NCBI GenBank assembly: GCA_900545275.1
Contig: UQYG01000009.1
Coordinates: forward strand, 65,218 to 129,217
DNA length: 64,000 bases
Direction: 5' to 3'
From: an uncultured Sutterella sp.
Lineage (GTDB): Bacteria > Pseudomonadota > Gammaproteobacteria > Burkholderiales > Burkholderiaceae_F
The first letter of the stretch is position 1. Each line of letters starts with the position of its first letter. This document shows positions 1 through 7,186 of the stretch, in pieces. Both the position numbers and the translations under genes were made by a program. The notes beneath the pieces are model-generated. The model made no database searches. It was given only the letters and a program-made list of their open reading frames with translations, and was not told the origin of the DNA.

Positions 1-701
1 TCGGCGTTGAGCGTCTTGGCCATGTCGCGCACGAGGTCTTCCACGAATTTCGGATGGTCGTACGCGTATTCGGTCACGTATTTCTCGTCGGAACGTTTGA
101 GTCGGGCCCAGAGTTGGCAGCTCGCAGCTGCTTCGGCGATGGAAATCTGTTCCTCAAGGGACATCGGCACCGAGAGAACGAGCGAAGAGCGCAGATGCGA
201 GCGCTGATTGTGCGCGCCGTAGCGCGAAATTTCCTTCGAGCAGGGGCACAGGCTCGTAACGGGAGCGGTGACTTCTTGTCGAACGCAGATTTCACCGTCC
301 TTCGCGTCGGCGATCCAGGCGGCCTGATAGTTCATCAGACTGTCGAGACGGCTGACGGGAGCGGTTTTGCGCACGAAGAATGGGAACGAAATCTTGATCG
401 TGCCTTCATGGGCTTCGAGGCGTTCGAGCATGCGCGTCATGAGCTTGCGCACGACGTCGGCGTTGAGAGGCTCGTTGTTTTCTTCAACGAGGGCGATGAA
501 GCGCGACATGTGCGTTCCCTTTTGGTCAGCGGGAAGCGAGACGGTGGTCTCGAGCGAGGCGACGCTGTGCTGCGGACCGTTTTTGCTCGCTACCGTAATG
601 GGGAGCGTGACGCCGCGGATGCCGACTCGCGTGATGGCGATGTTCCGGCCGTCGTGCAGGGACTGGACGTCGGGAAGGGCGTTCTTTTTATCGAGTTCCA
701 T
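1..701 (-). CDS. folE2: GTP cyclohydrolase FolE2 (type IB), C-terminus cut by window edge
   Basis: The first 233 codons are present and the gene continues past base 1. The product converts GTP to 7,8-dihydroneopterin triphosphate, the first step of folate synthesis and also the entry to queuosine. The N-terminal LPDVQ, the KGTHMSRF block near residues 61-68 and the LCPCSKE motif with Cys152 and Cys154 are typical of FolE2 and absent from classical FolE. FolE2 enzymes accept several metals and often replace zinc-dependent FolE. The ATG at 701-699 begins the conserved N-terminus. queC, a later queuosine gene, lies elsewhere in this window. Confidence 0.93.
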   Translation of the reverse strand, partial: MELDKKNALPDVQSLHDGRNIAITRVGIRGVTLPITVASKNGPQHSVASLETTVSLPADQKGTHMSRFIALVEENNEPLNADVVRKLMTRMLERLEAHEGTIKISFPFFVRKTAPVSRLDSLMNYQAAWIADAKDGEICVRQEVTAPVTSLCPCSKEISRYGAHNQRSHLRSSLVLSVPMSLEEQISIAEAAASCQLWARLKRSDEKYVTEYAYDHPKFVEDLVRDMAKTLNA

Positions 702-1046
702 AGGTTCTTTCTGGGTGTGCCGATGAGCGGACGAGCGTCCGGGAGAAGAAAACATCGGCAAAATCGGAAACGGCGTCCGAACCGCCCTTGCAATGCGTGT
801 CGGTCAGGGCGAGGGGATTCCGTCAAAAGGAATAGTGGGCAGATATCTTACTAGAAGAGCGCCCGCCTGTGCAGGCGGCGGCGCTCGGAAATGCCGAGGA
901 CAAGCCGTGTAGACGGAAGAAAGACCATAAATTGTCACATTTGAAGCACGCTAGAAACGGAAGTCTCCCTTTAGAATCAACAGGAAAGGAGAGGGCGCGC
1001 GACCGTCGCGCCATCATCCGATGGATGAATCCGCTAGGACAACGCA
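702..1046. other. Divergent intergenic region between folE2 and an orphan membrane protein
   Basis: No convincing gene is seen in these 345 bases. A strong hairpin lies at 857-886 (GAGCGCC-CGCCTG arms). On the minus strand it is followed by TAAGAT (bases 850-845), a possible -10 element for folE2 that would give a leader of about 140 nt. No -35 match is good. I could not match the leader to a known riboswitch. Confidence 0.5.
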
Positions 1047-1412
1047 ATGATCTTTTATTTTCCTCCCCGCATGGAGAACCCTTTTGTTCGCATTCTGCTC
1101 GGCGTTGCCGCGTTTGCCGTGATCGTCGGTGTGGCGATGGTGGCTTTGCCCGTCATCCTGGGCGTGATGGCCTTCTGCTTTGCCGCCGGTCTCCTATATT
1201 GGCTCTATCTGAAGTTCACCGGCAAGCTGACCGGGGCGGCTTCGATGGAAGAGACGATCCGAGAATCCATGAACCGCGCGGAAGCCGAATCGAGAAGCCA
1301 GTATGAATATGAGGAGCGCGTGGAGGTCGGGATGATCGAAACGAGCGACAAAAAGCGTTGGAAGATGAACGACGTAGAGGACATTGAGGAGGCCCCCAAG
1401 GGGACGAAGTAA
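1047..1412 (+). CDS. Small hypothetical membrane protein, two predicted membrane segments
   Basis: A 121-residue protein of a family I do not recognise. Residues about 12-33 and 36-52 are hydrophobic and form one long or two adjacent membrane segments. After them comes a highly charged, Glu/Arg/Lys-rich cytoplasmic-type tail ending in KGTK. The ATG at 1047 has an AGGA nine bases upstream; the in-frame ATG at 1071 has none, so I chose the former. The gene is monocistronic, followed by a small inverted repeat and then the tRNA-Tyr promoter. No function can be assigned. Confidence 0.7.
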   Translation: MIFYFPPRMENPFVRILLGVAAFAVIVGVAMVALPVILGVMAFCFAAGLLYWLYLKFTGKLTGAASMEETIRESMNRAEAESRSQYEYEERVEVGMIETSDKKRWKMNDVEDIEEAPKGTK

Positions 1413-1420
1413 AAATTTTC

Positions 1421-1440
1421 GGGTTTTTCGATAAAAACCC
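1421..1440 (+). terminator. Inverted repeat abutting the tRNA-Tyr promoter
   Basis: GGGTTTTT-CGAT-AAAAACCC forms an 8-bp stem that ends exactly where the -35 TTGACA starts. A T5 tract lies further on at 1449-1453. It may end transcription of the upstream membrane-protein gene, but the stem is AT-rich and the T tract is not directly adjacent. Confidence 0.4.
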
Positions 1441-1469
1441 TTGACAAATTTTTCTGGTTGAGGCATAAT
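1441..1469 (+). promoter_or_regulatory. Sigma70 promoter of the tRNA-Tyr/tRNA-Thr/tuf/tRNA-Trp unit
   Basis: A consensus -35 TTGACA (1441-1446), a 17-base spacer and -10 CATAAT (1464-1469) end 14 bases before the tRNA-Tyr gene. This is among the best promoter matches in the window, as expected for a stable-RNA unit. Confidence 0.85.
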
Positions 1470-1483
1470 TCGAATCCTCGCTA

Positions 1484-1569
1484 GGACGGGTGCCCGAGTG
1501 GCTAAAGGGGGCAGACTGTAAATCTGTTGGCTTACGCCTACGATGGTTCGAATCCATCCCCGTCCACCA
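1484..1569 (+). tRNA. tRNA-Tyr (GTA)
   Basis: Acceptor arms GGACGGG (1484-1490) and CCCGTCC (1559-1565) pair fully. The anticodon loop carries GTA, there is a long class II variable arm, a TTCGAAT T-loop, and an encoded CCA at 1567-1569. It is first in the tRNA-tuf unit, like the tyrU-glyT-thrT-tufB arrangement of many proteobacteria. Confidence 0.97.
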
Positions 1570-1698
1570 GCGAACTTCACCGCTTGCAACTTTCGCTTAG
1601 CAAGTACGTGCGGAGCGGAAGGCCCCTTGAAAGGACGGTAGACGGCGTCTCCCCTCCGATTTCAAATCTCCTTCTCCCCTCCGAAATTTTTCCTTTAT

Positions 1699-1773
<75 letters not shown>

Positions 1774-1827
1774 CAGAATTTCTTCAGTCTCTTTCCGGGT
1801 ATCCGGGATTGCTTTCAGGAGCCAAAC

Positions 1828-3018
1828 ATGGCCAAGGGTAAGTTTGAACGTACCAAGCCCCACGTCAACGTGGGCACGATCGGTCACGTGGACCACGGTA
1901 AGACCACGCTGACCGCCGCCATCACGACGATTCTTTCGCGCCACTTCGGCGGTGAAGCCAAGGCGTACGACCAGATCGACGCGGCTCCTGAAGAAAAGGC
2001 CCGTGGCATCACGATCAACACGGCTCACGTTGAATACGAAACGGAACACCGTCACTATGCCCACGTGGACTGCCCGGGGCACGCTGACTACGTGAAGAAC
2101 ATGATTACGGGTGCCGCCCAGATGGACGGCGCGATCCTGGTGGTTTCGGCCGCTGACGGTCCGATGCCGCAGACCCGCGAACACATCCTTCTGGCCCGCC
2201 AGGTGGGTGTTCCCTACATCATCGTCTTCCTGAACAAGTGCGACATGGTCGACGACGAAGAACTTCTCGAACTCGTTGAAATGGAAGTTCGCGAACTTCT
2301 CTCGTCCTACGACTTCCCCGGCGACGAAATCCCCATCATCAAGGGTTCCGCCAAGCTCGCCCTCGAAGGCGACCAGAGCCCGCTCGGCGAACCGGCCATC
2401 ATGGAACTCGCCGCGACGCTCGACAGCTACATCCCGACGCCGGAACGCGCCGTGGATCAGCCGTTCCTCATGCCGATCGAAGACGTGTTCTCGATCTCGG
2501 GCCGCGGTACGGTTGTGACGGGCCGTGTTGAACGCGGTGTGATCAAGGTTGGCGACGAAATCGAAATCGTCGGCATCAAGCCCACGAACAAGACGACCTG
2601 CACGGGCGTTGAAATGTTCCGCAAGCTTCTCGACCAGGGTCAGGCCGGCGACAACGTCGGTATCCTCCTGCGCGGCACGAAGCGTGAAGAAGTTGAACGC
2701 GGCCAGGTTCTTGCCAAGCCGGGTTCCATCACCCCGCACACCCACTTCAAGGGCGAAGTCTACGTTCTGACGAAGGAAGAAGGCGGCCGCCACACGCCGT
2801 TCTTCAAGGGCTACCGTCCGCAGTTCTACTTCCGTACGACGGACGTTACGGGCACGATCGAACTGCCGGAAGGCGTCGAAATGGTCATGCCTGGCGACAA
2901 CATCCAGATGACGGTTCAGCTCATCTGCCCGATCGCCATGGAACAGGGCCTTCGCTTCGCCATCCGTGAAGGCGGCCACACCGTCGGCGCCGGCGTCGTT
3001 GCCGCGATCATCGAATAA
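1828..3018 (+). CDS. tuf: Elongation factor Tu, copy 1
   Basis: A 396-residue GTPase that delivers aminoacyl-tRNA to the ribosomal A site. G1 is GHVDHGKT (residues 19-26), G3 is DCPGH and G4 is NKCD; domains 2 and 3 follow at full length. The start is the ATG before AKGKFERTKP, with CAGGAG upstream; an in-frame extension back to 1729 runs through the tRNA and is not real. The sequence is identical to the second copy at 19139-20329 from the start codon to six bases past the stop. It is flanked by tRNA genes and probably cotranscribed with them. Confidence 0.98.
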   Translation: MAKGKFERTKPHVNVGTIGHVDHGKTTLTAAITTILSRHFGGEAKAYDQIDAAPEEKARGITINTAHVEYETEHRHYAHVDCPGHADYVKNMITGAAQMDGAILVVSAADGPMPQTREHILLARQVGVPYIIVFLNKCDMVDDEELLELVEMEVRELLSSYDFPGDEIPIIKGSAKLALEGDQSPLGEPAIMELAATLDSYIPTPERAVDQPFLMPIEDVFSISGRGTVVTGRVERGVIKVGDEIEIVGIKPTNKTTCTGVEMFRKLLDQGQAGDNVGILLRGTKREEVERGQVLAKPGSITPHTHFKGEVYVLTKEEGGRHTPFFKGYRPQFYFRTTDVTGTIELPEGVEMVMPGDNIQMTVQLICPIAMEQGLRFAIREGGHTVGAGVVAAIIE

Positions 3019-3024
3019 TTTTCG
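1828..3024 (+). repeat. 1197-bp direct repeat, tuf copy 1
   Basis: This is identical by inspection to 19139-20335 on the same strand, about 17.3 kb away. Recombination between the two would excise or duplicate secE to fusA, including rpoBC. Confidence 0.93.
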
Positions 3025-3056
3025 GTGAAGGCGGTCTGGACGGACCGCCTGACAAC

Positions 3057-3132
3057 AGGGGTATAGCTCAATCGGCAGAGCGACGGTCTCCAAAACCGTA
3101 GGTTGAGGGTTCGATTCCTTCTGCCCCTGCCA
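3057..3132 (+). tRNA. tRNA-Trp (CCA)
   Basis: Acceptor AGGGGTA pairs with TGCCCCT (3122-3128) with one G-U pair. The anticodon loop TCCAAA reads UGG. The discriminator base is G, as usual for bacterial tRNA-Trp, and CCA is encoded at 3130-3132. It lies between tuf and secE, the common proteobacterial position. Confidence 0.97.
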
Positions 3133-3136
3133 AACA

Positions 3137-3176
3137 AAAAGCCAAGCCGCAGCCGGGAGGTTGCGGCTTGGCTTTT
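3137..3176 (+). terminator. Intrinsic terminator after tRNA-Trp
   Basis: A stem of at least 14 bp (AAAGCCAAGCCGCA with its complement), a loop of about 10 bases and a T4 run at 3173-3176 end the tRNA-tuf unit. The A-rich left flank makes the structure nearly symmetrical. Confidence 0.85.
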
Positions 3177-3215
3177 CTGCTAAGAGCAAAACCGGAGCCT
3201 CCGGGAAAAACTCAG

Positions 3216-3253
3216 GCCGTTTTCCTCAAAGAGGGACGTTGAACGGCTACAAT
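3216..3253 (+). promoter_or_regulatory. Putative secE promoter with an inverted repeat upstream of its -10
   Basis: TACAAT (3248-3253) is a good -10 about 70 bases before secE. No -35 match is acceptable. The -35 and spacer positions are filled by a nested inverted repeat: GCCGTT (3216-3221) with AACGGC (3242-3247), and inside it TCCTC-AAA-GAGGG. The right arm ends at the base before the -10. Confidence 0.5.
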
Positions 3254-3320
3254 AGCAAATTCCGCAAAACTCACTTACCAAAACGGTGACGCCGGCGTTG
3301 CGCGTTCCGTTTTCGAACTT

Positions 3321-3704
3321 ATGAGCAATCAAAATGTTGAAACCGTTACGAGCAAGTCGGACATTGTTCTCGTAACTCTGGCTGTTCTCTGTGCGGTTGC
3401 CGGCGTGCTGGCTTTTTCGCTTCTCACCGAACAGTCTTTGGCCGTGCGTCTCGGTTCCCTGGGGGGCGGTCTGGCCCTCGGCGTGGTGATCGCGTGGTTC
3501 AGCCCCTCGGGCAAGCGCCTTCTGCAGTACGGTCGCCAGTCGTATGAAGAGTTGCGCCGCGTGGTGTGGCCGACCAAGAAGGAAACGCTCAACACGACCG
3601 GTCTGGTGATGGCGTTCGTCGTGCTGATGGCCTTCTTCCTCTTCATTTGCGACAAGATCATCGAATGGGGTCTCTACGACGTCCTCCTTCGTCTGTCCTT
3701 TTAA
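3321..3704 (+). CDS. secE: Preprotein translocase subunit SecE
   Basis: A 127-residue membrane subunit of the SecYEG channel. Three hydrophobic segments are visible (about residues 15-36, 40-60 and 92-115), which is the three-helix proteobacterial form. The conserved stretch before the last helix, YEELRRVVWPTKKE, is the SecE amphipathic hinge. It is followed 12 bases later by nusG, the universal secE-nusG pair. The window also holds secY at 29964. Confidence 0.96.
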   Translation: MSNQNVETVTSKSDIVLVTLAVLCAVAGVLAFSLLTEQSLAVRLGSLGGGLALGVVIAWFSPSGKRLLQYGRQSYEELRRVVWPTKKETLNTTGLVMAFVVLMAFFLFICDKIIEWGLYDVLLRLSF

Positions 3705-3716
3705 GGAAGCCTAATC

Positions 3717-4256
3717 ATGTCGGACAATCAGAAAATGCAGTGGTACACGCTGCACGTGTATTCCTCGATGGAAAAGAGCGTGGTCAAGGCGCTTGAGGAA
3801 CGCATTGCCCGCAGCGAACTGCGCGACAGCTTCGGTCAGGTGCTTCTGCCGATCGAACGCATTCAGGAAGTTCGCAACGGCCGCAAGTACACGAGTGAGC
3901 GCCGGATGTATCCGGGCTATGTCTTCATTCAGATGGAGATGAACGACGCCACCTGGCATCTGGTTAACGCTACGCCGCGCGTGATCGAATTCCTCGGCAA
4001 CAACAATCCCGTCGTTCTTTCTCAGAAGGAAGTCGACAGCATCATGGAAGCGATGGGGACGGGTGATGAGAAGCCGCGGCCCAAGATCGAATTCGAGGTC
4101 GGCGAAGAAATCCGCGTCAAGAACGGGCCGTTTAAGGACTTCAACGGTCACATCGAAGCGGTCGACTACGACAAGAGCCGTCTGCAGGTCTTTGTGTCGA
4201 TCTTCAGCCGTGACACGTTGGTCGATCTCGCCTTCAACGAGGTCGAAAAGCTCTAA
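3717..4256 (+). CDS. nusG: Transcription termination/antitermination factor NusG
   Basis: A 179-residue protein with an NGN domain (WYTLHVYSSMEKSV at the N-terminus, then RRMYPGYVFIQM) and a C-terminal KOW domain (GEEIRVKNGPFKDFNG). It binds RNA polymerase, suppresses pausing and links it to Rho or to ribosomal S10. Length and both domains are normal. secE lies just upstream, and a separate promoter precedes rplK downstream. Confidence 0.97.
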   Translation: MSDNQKMQWYTLHVYSSMEKSVVKALEERIARSELRDSFGQVLLPIERIQEVRNGRKYTSERRMYPGYVFIQMEMNDATWHLVNATPRVIEFLGNNNPVVLSQKEVDSIMEAMGTGDEKPRPKIEFEVGEEIRVKNGPFKDFNGHIEAVDYDKSRLQVFVSIFSRDTLVDLAFNEVEKL

Positions 4257-4366
4257 GAAAAGGATTCGGCGGGCGTTTTGCCGAAAGCGCTGGCGCCCGC
4301 GAAACGTCGGTCCGTCGGGACGAAAAGAAGAGGTTTCGCCGGATCGAACAAAAATGCGTTTTTCGG
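4257..4366 (+). other. nusG-rplK spacer with a GC-rich hairpin
   Basis: No gene is seen. GCGGGCG (about 4269-4275) can pair with CGCCCGC (about 4293-4299), with no T tract behind it. A Rho-dependent or processing role is possible but not shown. Confidence 0.35.
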
Positions 4367-4395
4367 TTGCACCGATACAATCAGGGTGCTAGAAT
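4367..4395 (+). promoter_or_regulatory. Promoter of the rplK-rplA operon
   Basis: TTGCAC (4367-4372), 17 bases, TAGAAT (4390-4395). A short inverted repeat, GCACC (4369-4373) with GGTGC (4385-4389), spans from the -35 to the base before the -10. The predicted start is near 4402. Confidence 0.75.
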
Positions 4396-4405
4396 CGCGT
4401 TCTCT

Positions 4406-4428
4406 TTGGCACTTCGCCAATTTTTTTT
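4406..4428 (+). terminator. Small hairpin plus T8 at the predicted start of the rplK transcript
   Basis: TTGGC-ACTTC-GCCAA is followed directly by eight T residues (4421-4428). The stem is only 5 bp, so termination would be weak. It could stop read-through from nusG, or act on rplK transcripts within their first 30 bases. Confidence 0.4.
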
Positions 4429-4477
4429 ACGGGGAGCCCGTTGTACGACGAGCGTTTGAACCCGAAGGATTCATTAC

Positions 4478-4909
4478 ATGGCTAAGAAAATCGTCGGCTT
4501 TATCAAGCTGCAGGTTCCTGCGGGTAAAGCCAATCCCTCGCCTCCTATCGGCCCGGCGCTCGGTCAGCGCGGTCTGAACATTATGGAGTTCTGCAAGGCG
4601 TTCAACGCCAAGACCCAGGGCATGGAACCTGGTCTTCCGATTCCGGTCGTGATCACGGCTTATGCGGATAAGAGCTTCACGTTCATCATGAAGACGCCCC
4701 CGGCGACCATCCTCATCAAGAAGGCCGCCAAGATTCAGAAGGGCTCTTCGCGTCCGCACACGGACAAGGTGGGCAAGATCACGCGCGCTCAGGCGGAAGA
4801 AATCGCCAAGATGAAGGAACCCGACCTGACGGCCGCCGACCTCGACGCCGCCGTTCGCACGATCGCCGGTTCCGCTCGTTCCATGGGCATCATTGTGGAG
4901 GGTCTGTAA
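4478..4909 (+). CDS. rplK: 50S ribosomal protein L11
   Basis: A 143-residue protein of the L7/L12 stalk base, needed for RelA activation and factor binding. The N-terminal domain has the typical PAGKANPSPPIGPALGQRG; the C-terminal rRNA-binding domain ends in ARSMGIIVEGL. Its TAA overlaps the ATG of rplA by one base (TAATG), so the two are probably translationally coupled, matching the known L1 autoregulation of this operon in other bacteria. Confidence 0.98.
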   Translation: MAKKIVGFIKLQVPAGKANPSPPIGPALGQRGLNIMEFCKAFNAKTQGMEPGLPIPVVITAYADKSFTFIMKTPPATILIKKAAKIQKGSSRPHTDKVGKITRAQAEEIAKMKEPDLTAADLDAAVRTIAGSARSMGIIVEGL

Positions 4910-5604
4910 TGGCTAAGCTTTGCAAGCGTATGGCCGCCATCACGGCCAAGGCCGAGGCCAACAAGGTCTACGGTGCTCTCGACGCCCTGAACCTCATCAA
5001 GGAAACCGCCGTCGCCAAGTTCGACGAATCCGTCGACGTGGCCGTGCAGCTCGGCATCGATCCCCGCAAGTCCGACCAGGCCGTTCGCGGCGCTGTCGTG
5101 ATGCCCGAAGGTACCGGCAAGACCGTCCGCGTCGCCGTGTTCACCCAGGGTGCGAAGGCCGATGAAGCCCGTGAAGCCGGTGCCGACATCGTCGGTTTCG
5201 ATGACCTCGCCGCTCAGGTGAAGGCCGGTCAGATCGACTTCGACGTTGTGATCGCTTCGCCCGACGCCATGCGCGTCGTCGGCCAGCTCGGTCAGATCCT
5301 CGGCCCGCGCGGCCTGATGCCGAACCCGAAGGTCGGTACGGTGACCCCGAATGTTGCCCAGGCCGTCAAGAACGCCAAGGCCGGTCAGGTCCAGTTCCGC
5401 GCCGACAAGGCCGGCATCATCCACGCCCCGATCGGTCGCGCTTCCTTCGAAGCGGCTCGTCTCCAGAAGAACCTTGCCGCTCTGATCGATCAGCTCAACA
5501 AGCTGAAGCCCGCTTCCGCCAAGGGTCAGTACATTCGTAAGATCTCCGTCTCCTCGACGATGGGTCTCGGTGTGCGCGTTGATGTCGGTTCCATCAACGA
5601 ATAA
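4909..5604 (+). CDS. rplA: 50S ribosomal protein L1
   Basis: A 231-residue protein of the mobile L1 stalk that helps release E-site tRNA. Conserved segments are present (LGIDPRKSDQAVRGAVVMPEG, GQLGQILGPRGLMPNPKVGTV). The start overlaps the rplK stop. In E. coli L1 represses translation of its own operon by binding the rplK leader; I did not identify that site here. A 356-base leader follows before rplJ. Confidence 0.98.
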   Translation: MAKLCKRMAAITAKAEANKVYGALDALNLIKETAVAKFDESVDVAVQLGIDPRKSDQAVRGAVVMPEGTGKTVRVAVFTQGAKADEAREAGADIVGFDDLAAQVKAGQIDFDVVIASPDAMRVVGQLGQILGPRGLMPNPKVGTVTPNVAQAVKNAKAGQVQFRADKAGIIHAPIGRASFEAARLQKNLAALIDQLNKLKPASAKGQYIRKISVSSTMGLGVRVDVGSINE

Positions 5605-5737
5605 GAAGAAATTCTCGGAAGAGGGTGGTCGACACCTTCTTCCGTCTTCTCCTTCCGAACGGAAGGGGAGGACAAACTAAGATGTCGTGAGGCATCGAGG
5701 GCTTTGGGTGGCACGTCGTGATGGACGTCGCCGCTGT
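5605..5737 (+). other. Start of the rplA-rplJ intergenic region
   Basis: No gene is visible. The stretch holds short pyrimidine- and purine-rich repeats (CTTCTTCCGTC, GGAAGGGGAGG) that can pair locally. I found no clear promoter, although rplJL is usually transcribed from its own start or from the L11 promoter. Confidence 0.35.
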
Positions 5738-5826
5738 CAAAGACCGCTGGAGTCGGGAGACCGCGGAGCAATCCGTCCCTGACTTAAACGTCTCCTTGCG
5801 GGGAGATATCCAGCGCAGACGGTAAA
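5738..5826 (+). promoter_or_regulatory. Candidate ribosomal protein L10 leader (autoregulatory RNA)
   Basis: The CAAAGACCGCTGG (5738-5750) and CCAGCGCAGACGG (5810-5822) segments resemble the closing part of the L10 leader found upstream of rplJ in many bacteria. CGCTGG (5745-5750) pairs with CCAGCG (5810-5815), and TCTCC-GGAGA (5791-5806) forms an inner hairpin. In characterised examples L10(L12)4 binds such a leader and represses translation. Assignment is from position and remembered motif, not a covariance search. Confidence 0.65.
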
Positions 5827-5894
5827 CCGAAGAGAGATATTGCGTTGTGTATTCTTCCGGAACTTGTTCCGGGTATTGAAAAACGACCAAAACT

Positions 5895-5953
5895 CTCAGA
5901 AGTGTGCCGGTTATTTTGTAAACCGGTGTCCTTAGGGACACCTCTGAGTGGAG
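5895..5953 (+). promoter_or_regulatory. Three-way junction beside the rplJ ribosome binding site
   Basis: CTCAGA (5895-5900) pairs with TCTGAG (5943-5948) and encloses two hairpins: CCGGTT-AACCGG (5907-5926) and TGTCC-TTAG-GGACA (5927-5940). The Shine-Dalgarno-like GTGGAG starts at the last base of the outer stem. The fold could couple L10 binding upstream to access of the GTG start at 5961. Confidence 0.5.
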
Positions 5954-5960
5954 CCAGACC

Positions 5961-6491
5961 GTGGGTCTTAATCGTCAAGATAAAGCGGCTGTCATCGAGG
6001 AAGTTGCCGGGATCGTTTCCCAGTCTTCCGCGATCGTCATCGCCGAATACCGTGGGCTGAGCGTTGAGGCCGTCACCAAGTTGCGTGCGCAGGCTCGCAA
6101 GGATGGTGTTACGTTGCGTGTTGTCAAGAACACGTTGGTGCGCCGCGCCGTGGAAGGTACGGAATTCGCCGGACTTGCCGACCAGTTTGTTGGTCCGCTC
6201 GTCTATGCGTTCTCCGCCGATCCCGTCGCCTGCGCCAAGGTTCTCGTCAACTTTGCCAAGGAAAACGACAAGCTTGTCGTCAAGGGTGGCGCGATGGCCA
6301 ACTACGTCATGGACGTGGAAGCCGTCAAGAACCTCGCCTCGATGCCGAGCCGCGAAGAACTCCTTGCCAAGTTGATGGCCACGATGAACGAACCGATCGC
6401 GAAGTTCGTCCGTACCATCAACGAAGTCCCGGCGCGCTTCGTGCGCACCGTGGCTGCCGTGCGCGATGCCAAGGAACAGGCTGCTGCCTAA
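5961..6491 (+). CDS. rplJ: 50S ribosomal protein L10
   Basis: A 176-residue protein forming the base of the L7/L12 stalk. The N-terminal rRNA-binding domain has the typical AIVIAEYRGLSVEAVTKLR and VVKNTLVRRAVEGT; the C-terminal helix that carries L7/L12 dimers is present. It starts with GTG in GTGGGTCTTAATCG, with GTGGAG ahead of it. It is preceded by a long structured leader and followed 42 bases later by rplL. Confidence 0.97.
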   Translation: MGLNRQDKAAVIEEVAGIVSQSSAIVIAEYRGLSVEAVTKLRAQARKDGVTLRVVKNTLVRRAVEGTEFAGLADQFVGPLVYAFSADPVACAKVLVNFAKENDKLVVKGGAMANYVMDVEAVKNLASMPSREELLAKLMATMNEPIAKFVRTINEVPARFVRTVAAVRDAKEQAAA

Positions 6492-6533
6492 CTATCCATT
6501 TCAATTAAACACTACGTAATACGGAGCTATAAA

Positions 6534-6911
<378 letters not shown>

Positions 6912-6929
6912 TTAAACTTGAAACCTTCT

Positions 6930-6964
6930 GAGAAAGTGAGCGATAATAGCTCACTTTCTCTTTT
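6930..6964 (+). terminator. Attenuator-type terminator between rplL and rpoB
   Basis: GAGAAAGTGAGC (6930-6941) pairs perfectly over 12 bp with GCTCACTTTCTC (6949-6960), followed by TTTT. Partial termination here would lower rpoBC relative to rplJL, as is known at this position in E. coli. Confidence 0.8.
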
Positions 6965-6967
6965 AGG

Positions 6968-7023
6968 GTCTCCGCAAGGAGACTTTGATACGGGTTCTCC
7001 ACGGAGAGAGCGCGTATCAAAGT
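6968..7023 (+). promoter_or_regulatory. Two further hairpins in the rplL-rpoB leader
   Basis: GTCTCC-GCAA-GGAGAC (6968-6983) has a GNRA tetraloop. It overlaps an extended stem ACTTTGATACG (6982-6992) with CGTATCAAAGT (7013-7023). The E. coli counterpart of this spacer has an RNase III site; a similar processing role is plausible but only inferred. Confidence 0.5.
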
Positions 7024-7186
7024 TTTCTTCTGATGAACCATCCCACCTGTCGACTGTCGAAATTCTCCTGCCGCGCGGGCCGGACGTATGTCCGTGTCGT
7101 CCCGAGCGGCTTTTCGCGTCCTCGCTGACCACACGGTTCATCCCCCTCTTTTTTCGGTTCATCCCCTACCGTCGAACGGAGTGTCC

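Noticed and set aside
702..850. Tetrahydrofolate-type riboswitch ahead of folE2
   Set aside because: A leader of suitable length exists, but I could not match it to a known THF riboswitch core.
7088..7186. N-terminal extension of rpoB
   Set aside because: The extra 33 codons lie in the leader past the hairpins, and homologues begin at the ATG at 7187.
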